64,000 bases of DNA from Roseiarcus sp963836695 (GCA_963836695.1 CAWIKX010000040.1:372001-436000), one strand, 5' to 3'. Positions 8,613 to 17,324 are shown, counted from the stretch's first letter. Translations and numbers: made by a program. The notes: generated by a model not told the origin, from the sequence alone.

Positions 8613-9893
8613 TCATTTGAACAACGCCTCCGCCTTGCTTTGAATGTCGTCCATTGCCGTCTTGGGATCGGCCTGGCCGACCAGCACCGCGTTGATGGCG
8701 CCGCCGATCAGGTCCTGCAGCTCCGGATATTGCGGGATGCGCGGGCGGAAGTCGCCGTCTCCATGCTCGAACGAGGTCGCGATCACTGGCAGGAATGGGT
8801 ATTTGGCGAGAAGCTCGGGATCGGTCATTTCGCTTTTGCGCAGATAGCTGCCTGCGCCGCGCAGGTTAAGCTCCTTGTGCACCGCCGGGCTCGTGACCCA
8901 TTTGATGAACGCCCACGCTGCTTCTTTATTCTTCGGCGAGACGTCCTTGTTGATTCCGAGCGCCCAGCCGCCGATGCCATATTCCTGCGGCTGGCCATTG
9001 GCCGAGGGCGTCAGCATGATGCCCGCCTTGCCAGCGATCTTGGATATTTTCGGATTGTCGTAGTCCGCGGCCCCGATCGACCAGGTCTGCATATTAGCGA
9101 CCGAGCCCTGGCGGAAGCTCTCCTCGCGTCCGCCCCAATCGTAGTCGGCGGCGCCGGGAGGCGCGGCGTCATCGAACAGTTTCTTGTAGGCGACAACGCT
9201 CGCGATGTTGGCGGGCGAGTTGAGCGTCGGCTTGCCGTCCTTGTCGAGGATCGAGCCGCCAAACTGGCGATTGTACTGCATCCAGTCCTGCGCCACCGCC
9301 GGGCCTTTCTGGCCATTGGCGACGAAACCGTAAACCTTCTTGCTCTTGTCGGTCAGCTTGATTGCGTCGGCGACGAAGTCTTCCATCGTCGCCGGCGGCT
9401 TGAGACCAGCGGCGTCATAGAGATCCTCGCGGTAGGCCAGCACATTGGCGTAACCGGCGAACGGGAACGCCACCTGCTTGCCTTTATAACCGCCGAGCGA
9501 GGCCATGAGGGCGGGATAGATGTCGTCGACTTTGATCTCCGCCGCGTCGCGCTTGATCCAATCGGTGAGATCGACCGTATAGCCGGCCTCCGCGAACTGG
9601 CCGGACCAGACGATGTCGACTGTCGCGAGGTCGTAGCCCTTGGTGTGTCCGACATAGTCGGCGGTGATCTTGGTCAGCAGCTCCGGGTAACTCAGAATAT
9701 CGACATTGACCTTGGCGCCGGTGAGGGTCTCGAACTCAGGCGCGATCGAAGCCAGCACGGCCGCGAACTGATCGTTCTGCGACGCGAGATTGAGCGTCAC
9801 GCCCTCATAGGGCTTGTCAGCCGCCCTGGCGCCAGAGAGAACGAAAGCGACCAAAACGCCGAACCCAAGCGCACGACCGATGAACGGCTTCAT
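8613..9893 (-). CDS. Sugar ABC transporter substrate-binding protein
   Basis: Periplasmic binding protein of 426 residues for the MalF/MalG-type importer. It has a typical signal peptide: a basic start (MKPFIGRA), a hydrophobic core and a cleavage site near GARA-ADK. The mature protein has family 1 extracellular solute-binding features, including an early substrate-site segment LNLASQNDQFAAVL, the domain-linking region YKGKQVAFPFAGYANVLAYR and the late segment KEAAWAFIKWVTSP. The ATG is preceded by a strong GGAGGAG. It is the first gene of the transporter operon and faces away from the questin-oxidase-like gene, sharing a 178-base intergenic region with it. The ligand is probably a sugar or glycoside, by family only. 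Confidence 0.92.
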   Translation of the reverse strand: MKPFIGRALGFGVLVAFVLSGARAADKPYEGVTLNLASQNDQFAAVLASIAPEFETLTGAKVNVDILSYPELLTKITADYVGHTKGYDLATVDIVWSGQFAEAGYTVDLTDWIKRDAAEIKVDDIYPALMASLGGYKGKQVAFPFAGYANVLAYREDLYDAAGLKPPATMEDFVADAIKLTDKSKKVYGFVANGQKGPAVAQDWMQYNRQFGGSILDKDGKPTLNSPANIASVVAYKKLFDDAAPPGAADYDWGGREESFRQGSVANMQTWSIGAADYDNPKISKIAGKAGIMLTPSANGQPQEYGIGGWALGINKDVSPKNKEAAWAFIKWVTSPAVHKELNLRGAGSYLRKSEMTDPELLAKYPFLPVIATSFEHGDGDFRPRIPQYPELQDLIGGAINAVLVGQADPKTAMDDIQSKAEALFK

Positions 9894-10071
9894 GGCCCAT
9901 CTCCTCCCCGTTGTGACAAATGCAGGCTAGCACCCTGATTTTCGAGATCAACCGGATTGTGCGAGCAATTCGGTCGAAACTGGAGCCACGCTTGGCCGCT
10001 CCTTGATCGCGTAGGCGTTCACGCTTGCGCCAGGGACCGCCTTTGCAAATGACGGCGGATGCGATAGCAAG

Positions 10072-11157
10072 ATGGAACCCGCATTGGAGGAGCTCATGAG
10101 CGCGGCGTCGGCGCGCGCCATCTCTTCGCATCAGGACGCTACGAATCGTAATGGACTCGAGCGGGCCATGGCGTGGTCGCGCAAGTGGAGCGCGGAATTT
10201 CCGTTCTGTCTTGCCAACCACCTGCCGATGGTCCTTGTCGCCTTGCATCGCATGGGCGCGAGCGACGAACGGCTGGAAGCTTATTGCGATATCTATCAGA
10301 AGCGGAATGGACTCGTCGCCGTCACGCCGCGGATCGGCGAAATCACGCACGACAATTGGCGCGAATTCTTAGGCCAGCGCGAACGCGAAGGCGACTATCG
10401 CACCTTCTTCACCGCCGAAGTGCGGCGCCTTGGCGGGACCCCTGCCGCCCTGCTCTACCTGCCGCAACTCATGCCCGGGATTGCGGCGAGCGCCACGCAC
10501 GCTTTGATGCGTATGGCCTATGCGACAATGACCGACAGCGACGAGGAGACAAGCGTCGCGCTCGGCTATTGGGCCTCGACCTACCTGTCCCTCGGCGCCC
10601 CACGAGGAACTAAACCCTCGACCAAGGATCCGGCGGAGGTGCTCACTTACATGCGTGAGCGGCCGGCCTTTCGGCATGTCGAACCTGAGCGCGATCTTCT
10701 CTGGCATTTCATGCGCGCGGTCGCACAGAAGCCGGAATTTGAGCCCGTCGTCGACATGTTCGCCATCGGGCCCGAGACGCACGACCGGGCCGCTCAAGTG
10801 TCGCTTGCGCTTTACGCCAGGACGCTCGACTTCTGCGCTCTCCACGCGGTCACCGGAATGCACTGGCTGAGGCTCATGGCGCCGCGCACTCCCGACAGGG
10901 CGACGCCGCTGCGCTACTTCTGGCAAGCGATCGCGGCGCTCGCGCCGAGAATCGATTTTCCCGTTCTGCCGAGCGCCGATGAGCTCGAGACGTGGCGCCG
11001 CATGCCCCTGCCCGACTGGCCCGAGATCTATCGCGACGCGGTCACCCGCTACGACGAACATGACCTCAGCCTGACGTTCTCGGCGGGCGAGGAATTCAAG
11101 TATTATGGCGACCCGCTCTACACATACGCGGCGGCTAAGCGCTTGAACTTCGTCTGA
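10072..11157 (+). CDS. Questin oxidase-like family protein (DUF4243)
   Basis: A 361-residue soluble, mostly alpha-helical protein that I recognise as the questin oxidase-like family. Its fungal members open an anthraquinone ring in a Baeyer-Villiger type step; bacterial members are uncharacterised. Family-like segments are FPFCLANHLPMVLVALHRMG near residue 43, with the expected His, GGTPAALLYLPQLMPGIA near 121, and HAVTGMHWLRL near 263, whose His residues could bind a cofactor or substrate. ATG at 10072 and ATG at 10096 are both possible starts. The stop overlaps the amidohydrolase ATG by one base (TGATG), so the pair is coupled. It lacks a signal peptide. The role in this sugar-transport setting is unknown. 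Confidence 0.7.
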   Translation: MEPALEELMSAASARAISSHQDATNRNGLERAMAWSRKWSAEFPFCLANHLPMVLVALHRMGASDERLEAYCDIYQKRNGLVAVTPRIGEITHDNWREFLGQREREGDYRTFFTAEVRRLGGTPAALLYLPQLMPGIAASATHALMRMAYATMTDSDEETSVALGYWASTYLSLGAPRGTKPSTKDPAEVLTYMRERPAFRHVEPERDLLWHFMRAVAQKPEFEPVVDMFAIGPETHDRAAQVSLALYARTLDFCALHAVTGMHWLRLMAPRTPDRATPLRYFWQAIAALAPRIDFPVLPSADELETWRRMPLPDWPEIYRDAVTRYDEHDLSLTFSAGEEFKYYGDPLYTYAAAKRLNFV

Positions 11158-12359
11158 TGCTTCTCGCTAACGCGCGTCTCCCCCAAGGCAGCCTCGCCGA
11201 CGTTGAAATCGCGGGTGGTTTTATTGCCGAGCTGCACGCGCCCGGAAGGGCGCGGCCCACCGGCGAACGCATTGATCTTGGCGGCGCGCTCCTCCTGCCA
11301 GGCTTCGTCGATGGTCACATCCACCTCGACAAGACACATTGGGGCGCGCCGCGTCTGCCCCATGTCGAGGGGGGCAGCGTGCGCGAACGCATCGCAGCCG
11401 AGCGCGTCGAACGCCATCGGGTCGCTCTGCCGATCGAAGCCCGCGCCTCCGCGCTTATACGCACCCTCATCGCCAACGGGACTACGCGAGTGCGCAGTCA
11501 CGTCGACATCGATAACGACGTCGGGCTTGCCAATCTCGAAGCCGTGCTGCGCGTGCGCGAGGCTTTTCGGGACTGGATCGATATTCAGCTTGTCGCTTTC
11601 CCCCAAAGCGGCGTGACGACGGAAAAGGGCGCGCCCGACCTGCTCGCTTCGGCGCTCACGGCCGGCGCCGATCTGGTCGGCGGCCTGGACCCAGCTGGCT
11701 TCGACAACGATGTCAAAGGCCAGCTCGACATCGTCTTCGACATCGCGGAGCGGTTCGGGAAGGGAATAGACATCCATCTGCACGACGGAGGGGAGACTGG
11801 GGCGGCGGAGCTTCGCGATATCGCCCAACGCACGATTGCCACCGGCATGCAGGGACGCGTCGCGGTCAGCCACGCCTTTGCGCTCGGAAGCATCGCGCCA
11901 GACTTGTTCGCAAAAACCGCTGAAGCGCTCGCGCGGGCCCAAGTCGCGATCATGACATCATGCCCGCCGTCCGCGCCCGTGCCGCCCGTGCGAGCCTTGC
12001 GCGAGCGGGGCGTGACTGTGTTCGCCGGCTCCGACAACATTCGCGACTGCTGGTCGCCCTTCGGCAACGGCGACATGCTCGACCGCGCCGCCATCATCGC
12101 TGAGCGCCATGCGATGTTTACGGACCGCGAGCTTGAGCATGCATTCGCGCTTACGACGAGCGAAGCTGACCGAGCGCTCAGCTTTCCTCGCCGAGAGGTA
12201 GCCGTGGGCGCCGTCGCCGATCTGGTCGTGGTCCCGGCCCACTGCGTAGCCGATGCGGTCGTCGATCGGCCCCCGCGCGCTTTGGTTCTGCGCGCTGGGC
12301 GCATCGCCGCCGAGCGAGGCGCCACCTCCGCCGCTCTCGGGGAGGTGGTGGTTGCCTGA
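11157..12359 (+). CDS. Amidohydrolase-family protein, cytosine deaminase (CodA)-like
   Basis: Cytoplasmic metal-dependent hydrolase of 400 residues. The metal site is visible: HxH in VDGHIHLDKTHWG, a His in IDIHLHD, another in VAVSHAF and the late Asp in VFAGSDNIRD. The pattern, including the LDKTHWG continuation, is that of the cytosine deaminase/N-isopropylammelide hydrolase branch. The segment after the IHLHD His reads GGETGAAE, not the E-containing loop of true cytosine deaminases, so deamination of a different cyclic amide or amine is likely. It is coupled to the questin-oxidase-like gene by a one-base overlap. It may process a heterocyclic compound with that partner; this is inference. 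Confidence 0.82.
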   Translation: MLLANARLPQGSLADVEIAGGFIAELHAPGRARPTGERIDLGGALLLPGFVDGHIHLDKTHWGAPRLPHVEGGSVRERIAAERVERHRVALPIEARASALIRTLIANGTTRVRSHVDIDNDVGLANLEAVLRVREAFRDWIDIQLVAFPQSGVTTEKGAPDLLASALTAGADLVGGLDPAGFDNDVKGQLDIVFDIAERFGKGIDIHLHDGGETGAAELRDIAQRTIATGMQGRVAVSHAFALGSIAPDLFAKTAEALARAQVAIMTSCPPSAPVPPVRALRERGVTVFAGSDNIRDCWSPFGNGDMLDRAAIIAERHAMFTDRELEHAFALTTSEADRALSFPRREVAVGAVADLVVVPAHCVADAVVDRPPRALVLRAGRIAAERGATSAALGEVVVA

Positions 12360-12382
12360 TCCTGGCGCGCCGCGGCTCCTAA

Positions 12383-12598
12383 TCAGTGGCTTACTGGTCG
12401 GCAGACGAGCACCGCCGCGGCGCGCGCTTCCTTTTGGACGATTTGCGGACTTCGCTCCGTACCGACCGAGTAGAGACTTAGCCACAGCGCAACGATGACG
12501 CCCAAGGAAACCGCCACAGGAATGAGGCTGCGATCATGGGGCAGATAGGCGCGGTAGAACGCCGCATGTTTGCCGATGGTATCCATCATGGCCTCCAT
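12383..12598 (-). CDS. Small single-span membrane protein, unknown
   Basis: A 71-residue protein with one clear membrane helix (LIPVAVSLGVIVALWLSLYS) after a polar N-terminus (MEAMMDTIGKHAAF). I do not recognise a family. I prefer the ATG at 12598, preceded by AAGGGA; a frame from 12673 and a start at 12586 with GGAGG are alternatives. A perfect TGTGA-N6-TCACA palindrome lies about 90 bases upstream, in promoter position. It is convergent with the amidohydrolase, 23 bases away. Coding status is supported only by the membrane helix, RBS and placement. Confidence 0.45.
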   Translation of the reverse strand: MEAMMDTIGKHAAFYRAYLPHDRSLIPVAVSLGVIVALWLSLYSVGTERSPQIVQKEARAAAVLVCRPVSH

Positions 12599-12689
12599 CT
12601 GATCCCTTTCCGCGTCCCCGCTGGAGTGCTTCCTCCTGAAGATCTGTTCCTGCCGGGACTGGTTCTTAACCATGCTGTCGGGATCGCGC

Positions 12690-12705
12690 TGTGACGGCCA
12701 TCACA
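12690..12705. promoter_or_regulatory. CRP/FNR-type palindrome TGTGA-N6-TCACA
   Basis: Both half-sites match the CRP consensus exactly, with the canonical six-base spacer (CGGCCA). It sits in the intergenic region upstream of the small membrane protein on the minus strand. A second perfect copy occurs at 34630. CRP-FNR family regulators in alphaproteobacteria use similar sites, but which regulator binds here is not known. Confidence 0.5.
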
Positions 12706-12804
12706 GTGTGATCTGCCGCACGCGTGAGCGAGAGTTGCCTCGGCTAAATAAGGGGTTCCAGATGTGAGTCTGGTGTGGCGTTCGCGTCGGCGAGGAGGGT
12801 GAAC

Positions 12805-13296
12805 CTATTGGCCGACGTCGGACGCGCGGCGCTTAAACCAGCCGCGCGGGATCTCGGCGGCCAGCCTTTTTTCGGCCTCCACCCGCTGGGCCTGTTCAAC
12901 CGCCAGATCAGCGGTCATTTGGTCGACCCTCGCCGACATCCGGTCCGCCAAAGTCCGTTCTACGGCCAGGTCCGCTGCATGGCGCGCCTCGCGCGCGGTG
13001 AACTCAGCCGCCTGCTTTTCGGCGCGAAGCTCGGCGGCCGCCAGCTGTGTCTTCAGCGTTTCGACGTGGGCTTCGAGCACTCGAATGACCTGGCCCGCCA
13101 GCGCTCGTTCATCCGGACTGCGAGACCGTTGGACGTGGCCGTTAATCCGAGCAGGATCGTTCCAACCATCCGGCGGTCGAATCCGGGTTCGCTTGTCGTT
13201 GCCCAGCGTTTTTTGCCATTGGCCACGCTTGGCTCGTTGCCGGACCGCCTCGGTCGACACACTCAACAGTCGGCGGCCTGCCTGTAGGTAAACCAC
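12805..13296 (-). CDS. Putative HTH protein with coiled-coil C-terminus
   Basis: A 163-residue hypothetical protein. Residues about 8-35 (LLSVSTEAVRQRAKRGQW) look like the recognition part of a helix-turn-helix of the kind that reads a site before a basic wing (TLGNDKRTRI). Residues about 60-150 are a long Ala/Glu/Arg-rich heptad-like helix, probably a coiled coil. The frame is open upstream to 13374, but the only usual initiator near the domain start is the GTG at 13296, so the N-terminus may be incomplete. Similar HTH/coiled-coil proteins occur in rhizobial accessory regions. The function is unknown, and it has no obvious operon partner. Confidence 0.55.
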   Translation of the reverse strand: MVYLQAGRRLLSVSTEAVRQRAKRGQWQKTLGNDKRTRIRPPDGWNDPARINGHVQRSRSPDERALAGQVIRVLEAHVETLKTQLAAAELRAEKQAAEFTAREARHAADLAVERTLADRMSARVDQMTADLAVEQAQRVEAEKRLAAEIPRGWFKRRASDVGQ

Positions 13297-13577
13297 TCGC
13301 CCGTCAACATGGTCCCCCGCCCAGAGACGTCGGACTTCGCCGTCAAACCGCGGCGATGCAACGACCTTACTTCATCTCGGTCCCGTTGCTCAAGAGAAAG
13401 CGAAAGCATAGGCGCCCTCCCACGCTACAAACCATCCCATTGATCGCGATCATCTTGGTGTTTCATTTTACTCAACTCGTAAGCGCATGGGCAATGCGGG
13501 CGATGACACAGGAAACGTCTGGCAGTCTGATGAATTGATCGAAGCCGCCATCTCGGTGGTCGCGCGATCGGCCGATG

Positions 13578-13602
13578 GGAACCTTTCAGTAACCAAAGGG
13601 TT
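13578..13602 (+). promoter_or_regulatory. EcfG-like promoter (GGAAC-N16-GGTT)
   Basis: GGAAC, 16 bases, then GGTT, about 54 bases before the start of the small secreted protein gene at 13656. The -35 is exact and the -10 differs from CGTT only at the first, least conserved base. Supported by the exact copies elsewhere in the window. Confidence 0.45.
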
Positions 13603-13655
13603 GGACCCGCAGCGTGATTGTCGTGCGTGCCTTTGACAGGTCATAGGAGCATATT

Positions 13656-13886
13656 ATGTCACGATCGCTTCTCGTTCTTTCGGCGGCATCGATATTTTGC
13701 GCCTCGACTTCTCTCGCCGTAATGGACGAAAAGGCCACCGCCGCGAGCGGGGCGGCAAGGGGCGAGAGCACAGCGATTCAAAAGCTGGCGGCTAAGCAGA
13801 GCCAACACGACCACGGCTGGTACCGACACTATCGCGGCTACGATGAGTTGCCCTCCGCGATGGTCGTTTCAGCTCATCCTGTCTGA
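13656..13886 (+). CDS. Small secreted protein, unknown
   Basis: A 76-residue protein with a signal-peptide-like start (MSRSLLVLSAASIFCASTSLA) and a short His/Tyr-rich tail (HDHGWYRHYRGYDE). The ATG is preceded by AGGAG at a suitable distance. A stress-type promoter candidate lies upstream at 13578. I recognise no family. Similar short secreted proteins with His/Tyr/Gly tails are common in rhizobial genomes. The gene ends 39 bases before the GH3 beta-glucosidase start on the same strand. Confidence 0.5.
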   Translation: MSRSLLVLSAASIFCASTSLAVMDEKATAASGAARGESTAIQKLAAKQSQHDHGWYRHYRGYDELPSAMVVSAHPV

Positions 13887-13925
13887 CAATCCTCTGGTCC
13901 TCGCGGCCACATCCCAAGCGCCATA

Positions 13926-16190
13926 GTGCCCACGCGGGCGCCCGCTCCATGGGCGAGTGACTGGCAGGCGAGCAGACCTTTGCTAAGGCTTCTCGCTGCG
14001 ATCCTGCTTGCGGCTCTGCCCTTGGATGGGACCGCCGCGGCGCAAAAATGGCCATGGAGTGACGCCTCCCTGCCTGCGGCCCAACGCGCCCAGATGGCCC
14101 TGAACGAGATGACCCAGCAGGAGAAGCTGTCGCTCCTCCATGGCATGATCGCGGCTCCTTGGGGCGGTAAGCCGAGACCCGAGGAATCAGTCGGCTCCGC
14201 AGGCTATGTGCCCGGCGTACCCCGTCTCGGTATTCCTGCGCTCCAGGAAACGGACGCGGAGCTCGGCGTCGCCAACCCCGGGGATGTTCGTCGCGGCGAC
14301 ACGGCGACGGCGATGCCGTCCGATCTCGCTCTCGCCTCGACCTGGAACCCGGAGACGGCGCGGCTTCAAGGCCAAGCAGTCGCCTCGGAAGCGCGGACCA
14401 AGGGCTTCAATGTGCTTCTCGGGGGCGCGGCAAATCTCATCCGTGACCCGCGTGGCGGGCGCAATTTTGAATATCTCTCCGAGGACCCGCTGCTTACCGG
14501 CGTCATGGCGGGCGCCATGATCGAAGGCGTCCAGAGCGGCGGGCGCATCATCTCGACGATCAAACACTTCGCCCTCAATGCCCAAGAAACCGACCGAGTC
14601 GTCCTGGACGCTCGCATCGACAAGTCCGCGGCGCGCGAATCGGACTTGCTGGCCTTCGAGATCGCCATCGAGCGCGGGCGGCCGGGCAGCGTCATGTGCG
14701 CCTACAATCAAGTGAACGGAAGCTATTGTTGTGAGAACGACTGGCTTCTCAATGAGGTGTTGAAGACGGACTGGGCCTATCCCTATTTCGTCATGTCCGA
14801 CTGGGGCGCGGTCCATTCGACGGTTCGCTCGGCCCTAGCGGGCCTAGATCAAGAATCGGGCGAGCAGCTCGACACGAAAAATTTCTTCGCAGACGGCCTT
14901 GGCCTAAAGATTAGCGACGGCAAGGTCCCCGAGGCTCGCCTCAATGATATGGCGCGGCGAGTCTTAACCTCGATCTTCGCCCACGGACTCGCTGACGAGA
15001 CAGCCGATCCGCAAGAGCTCGACGTCGCCGTGAGCGATCGGGCAGCGCTCGCGATTGCGCGCGAAGGGATGGTTCTGCTGAGAAATCAAGGCCTGCTGCC
15101 GCTCTCGGCTGACACGCCCAAACTCCTGGTGATTGGAGCTAACGCCGACCGCGGCGTGCCGTCCGGCGGCGGCTCCTCGCAGGTCATCCCGCGCGGAGGA
15201 ATCGCCGCGAAGGAACAGATCGGCGACAATCAAGCGATGATTTTCGACCCTGGGTCGCCTCTCGCAGCGATCCGCGGCCAATTTCCGCGCGCCAGGGTAG
15301 ACTTCGACGATGGGTCGTCGCCACAGCGAGCGGCAGAGGCGGCGGCTAAGGCCGACGCGGTCATCCTTTTCGTCGATCAATATATGACCGAAAGCGCTGA
15401 CGCCCAAAGCCTCAATCTGCCGGGCCAGCAAGACAGCCTTGTCGAGGCTGTCACGCGCGCCAATCCTCGCACCACGATCGTGCTCGAGACGGGGGGCCCG
15501 GTGCTCATGCCCTGGCTTAAGCAAACCGCGGCTGTTCTCGAAGCTTGGTATCCGGGGCAGAAGGGCGGCGAGGCGATTGCCGAACTCCTTTCGGGCGCCG
15601 CCAACCCTTCAGGACGTCTGCCGGTCACCTTCCCAGTTAGCGAAGATCAGCTGCCCCACCCGAAGATCCAGGGCGATCCGAACGGCGCGCCGATTGGACC
15701 CATCGGGCGTGGCGGACATTATGGCGCGATCTTCACGGCTCATTATGACGAGGGCGCGGCCGTCGGTTATAAATGGTTCTTCAAGCGGTCTGAGCAGCCG
15801 TTGTTTCCGTTCGGCTTCGGGCTCTCCTACACCAAATTCGATCTCAGCAATCTCACCGCAGAGGTGCGCGGCGACAGGGTGACCGCAAGCGCGACAGTAC
15901 GGAATTCCGGCGATCGCGCGGGCGTTGCGACTCCGCAATTCTATCTATCCGGGCCGGAAGGCGCGAACCTTCTCATGCGCCTCGTCGGGTGGCAGAAGAT
16001 AAGCCTCAGGCCTGGTGAAGAGAGGCAGATGACAATAACGGTTGATCGACGCCTGCTCGCTACGTTTGACGACGCGGCGAGACGGTGGCGAATACAAAAG
16101 GGGCTGTATCAGCTGACCGCGGGATTCGATTCGCAGCGACGCCCGCTCGCAGCAAACTTCGAGCTTCAGTCGGCGAGCCTGCCGCCCTGA
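13926..16190 (+). CDS. Glycoside hydrolase family 3 beta-glucosidase
   Basis: Exported GH3 enzyme of about 754 residues that removes beta-linked sugars, typically glucose, from the non-reducing end. The N-terminus (starting GTG at 13926) contains a hydrophobic export segment LLRLLAAILLAALPLDG with a cleavage site near TAAAQ. The GH3 N-domain shows LGIPALQETDAELG, the KHFALNAQETDR substrate loop and the nucleophile Asp in VMSDWGAVHST. The GH3 C-domain (RNQGLLPL, LVIGANADRG) and a C-terminal FnIII-like domain (FPFGFGLSYTKF onward) follow. It is the most plausible periplasmic source of sugars for the importer at 6.7-9.9 kb. It overlaps the convergent PNPOx gene by 25 bases at the 3' ends. Confidence 0.93.
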   Translation: MPTRAPAPWASDWQASRPLLRLLAAILLAALPLDGTAAAQKWPWSDASLPAAQRAQMALNEMTQQEKLSLLHGMIAAPWGGKPRPEESVGSAGYVPGVPRLGIPALQETDAELGVANPGDVRRGDTATAMPSDLALASTWNPETARLQGQAVASEARTKGFNVLLGGAANLIRDPRGGRNFEYLSEDPLLTGVMAGAMIEGVQSGGRIISTIKHFALNAQETDRVVLDARIDKSAARESDLLAFEIAIERGRPGSVMCAYNQVNGSYCCENDWLLNEVLKTDWAYPYFVMSDWGAVHSTVRSALAGLDQESGEQLDTKNFFADGLGLKISDGKVPEARLNDMARRVLTSIFAHGLADETADPQELDVAVSDRAALAIAREGMVLLRNQGLLPLSADTPKLLVIGANADRGVPSGGGSSQVIPRGGIAAKEQIGDNQAMIFDPGSPLAAIRGQFPRARVDFDDGSSPQRAAEAAAKADAVILFVDQYMTESADAQSLNLPGQQDSLVEAVTRANPRTTIVLETGGPVLMPWLKQTAAVLEAWYPGQKGGEAIAELLSGAANPSGRLPVTFPVSEDQLPHPKIQGDPNGAPIGPIGRGGHYGAIFTAHYDEGAAVGYKWFFKRSEQPLFPFGFGLSYTKFDLSNLTAEVRGDRVTASATVRNSGDRAGVATPQFYLSGPEGANLLMRLVGWQKISLRPGEERQMTITVDRRLLATFDDAARRWRIQKGLYQLTAGFDSQRRPLAANFELQSASLPP

Positions 16191-16678
16191 GCGAAACCGA
16201 CCTTTTCGTTCTCACCGAGATTCATCCGCTCGCCCGAGGCGATCGCGGCGACCAGTTTCACGGCGGTAATCACCTTTCCCGCGCCTTCCCAAAACTCGGC
16301 GCTCTCCGGCGTGACGCGAAGAACCCTGATGCGCGGATCGTTCTGATCCGGCCAGAAAGCTTTGTCATAAACCGACCAGTACTTCTTCACTCGCTCTCTG
16401 TCGTCGATCATTTCCGCATGGCCGGAAATCGAGACGTATTTTTGGCTCTTATTGTCTAATAAGGCGAGACAAACCGACTGATTCCGCCGAATTTCCTCGG
16501 CCTTAGGAGTGTCGACGTCGGTGAGAAAGTAAATTGCGCCTTCCTCTCGGGCAGGACGTACAGCCATTGGCCGGCCGCGCATATTTTGACCCTGGCCTTC
16601 GTGCGTCACGACCATCGCAATAGGAATGTCGTCGATCAGCTTCCAGACGTGGTCGATGTCCGCTGCTTTGTCAGCCAT
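16166..16678 (-). CDS. Pyridoxamine 5'-phosphate oxidase-family general stress protein
   Basis: A 170-residue flavin-binding split-barrel protein of the general stress protein 26 type. Segments IPIAMVVTHEGQGQNMRGRP and GAIYFLTDVDTPKAEEI match the FMN-binding barrel, and QKYVSISGHAEMIDD the second half. Members bind FMN or F420 and are widely induced by stress; the reaction is usually unknown. The start is ATG 16678 (MADKAADI), 39 bases inside the longest frame, because it carries AAGAGA upstream and matches family N-termini. Directly upstream lies a perfect hairpin (16706-16731) whose arms contain GGAAC and CGTT 15 bases apart, one base short of the usual EcfG spacing. Confidence 0.85.
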   Translation of the reverse strand: MADKAADIDHVWKLIDDIPIAMVVTHEGQGQNMRGRPMAVRPAREEGAIYFLTDVDTPKAEEIRRNQSVCLALLDNKSQKYVSISGHAEMIDDRERVKKYWSVYDKAFWPDQNDPRIRVLRVTPESAEFWEGAGKVITAVKLVAAIASGERMNLGENEKVGFAQGGRLAD

Positions 16679-16705
16679 GATCGCGTGTCTCTTGTTTGAG
16701 AAAGC

Positions 16706-16731
16706 GGAACGGAGCAATCACGCTCCGTTCC
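16706..16731 (-). terminator. Perfect 10-bp hairpin after the PRC-barrel gene
   Basis: GGAACGGAGC, six-base loop AATCAC, GCTCCGTTCC: a perfect inverted repeat placed 15 bases past the stop of the PRC-barrel gene and ahead of the PNPOx gene. A short pyrimidine stretch follows on the minus strand. It most simply ends the PRC-barrel transcript. Because the arms spell GGAAC...CGTT it may also overlap the next promoter. Confidence 0.6.
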
Positions 16732-16745
16732 TATAACGTCGCCGC

Positions 16746-17291
16746 TTAGCTTCTGCTGGCCGTCCACTGGCCGCCGTATTTGAATTCGGGAGCCGATTTG
16801 AGCTGCTCCTTCGTGGCGTTCATCGTCGCCTTCCATTCCTTTTTCTGGCCGTCGTAGGAGACCATGACGGAATCTGGATTGACCGCGACATAATGCGTGC
16901 CCATGCCGAGGAAGCCGCCGACCGACAGGATATAGGCGGTAATCTTCTTCGACGGGTCAAAGGCGATGTCCTGAATCTTGCCTATGTCGTTATTCTGAGG
17001 GTTGTAGATGTCGAGGCCGACAACGTTCGAACTCAACATGTCCTCGCTCTGCACCTGGATGAAGCTCGGTCCTTGATCGGGCACGGCTTGCGTCGCCGTC
17101 TGAGGCGCGGCTGTGGGCGCCGGAGCGTTCAAGGTTGGATTTGCCGTCATCGAATTCGGTTTCGCAGCCGAATCCATCTTGCCCGTCGCCGCCGCCCCGT
17201 TCGAGGGATTGTCGTTCGTCGTGTTTTGCGCTGTGGCGGTGGCGCTTGCGAGAGCCATGGTGGCCGCAGCCGCGAGTAAAGCTTTACGCAT
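16746..17291 (-). CDS. Secreted PRC-barrel domain protein
   Basis: A 181-residue exported protein. A signal peptide (MRKALLAAAATMALASATATA) is followed by an Asn/Pro/Ala-rich linker to about residue 85. A PRC-barrel domain then spans about 90-165 (MLSSNVVGLDIYNPQNNDIG, ITAYILSVGGFLGMG), a fold found in RimM and photosynthetic reaction centre H subunits. In rhizobia, secreted PRC-barrel proteins are common members of the general stress regulon, although their function is not defined. The start at 17291 has AGGAG upstream; the longest frame begins 99 bases earlier without support. An EcfG-like promoter (GGAAC-N17-GGTT) ends about 34 bases upstream and a hairpin terminator follows the gene. Confidence 0.88.
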   Translation of the reverse strand: MRKALLAAAATMALASATATAQNTTNDNPSNGAAATGKMDSAAKPNSMTANPTLNAPAPTAAPQTATQAVPDQGPSFIQVQSEDMLSSNVVGLDIYNPQNNDIGKIQDIAFDPSKKITAYILSVGGFLGMGTHYVAVNPDSVMVSYDGQKKEWKATMNATKEQLKSAPEFKYGGQWTASRS

Positions 17292-17324
17292 TGGTCGTTC
17301 TCCTAAGAGCCTGAGTGTCTTAAA

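Noticed and set aside
9817..10350. Minus-strand frame of 177 codons over the SBP/questin-oxidase intergenic region
   Set aside because: It overlaps two well-supported genes on both sides and has no domain.
13356..13538. Plus-strand frame of 60 codons with one hydrophobic stretch
   Set aside because: No RBS, no family and no promoter; too little support to call a gene.
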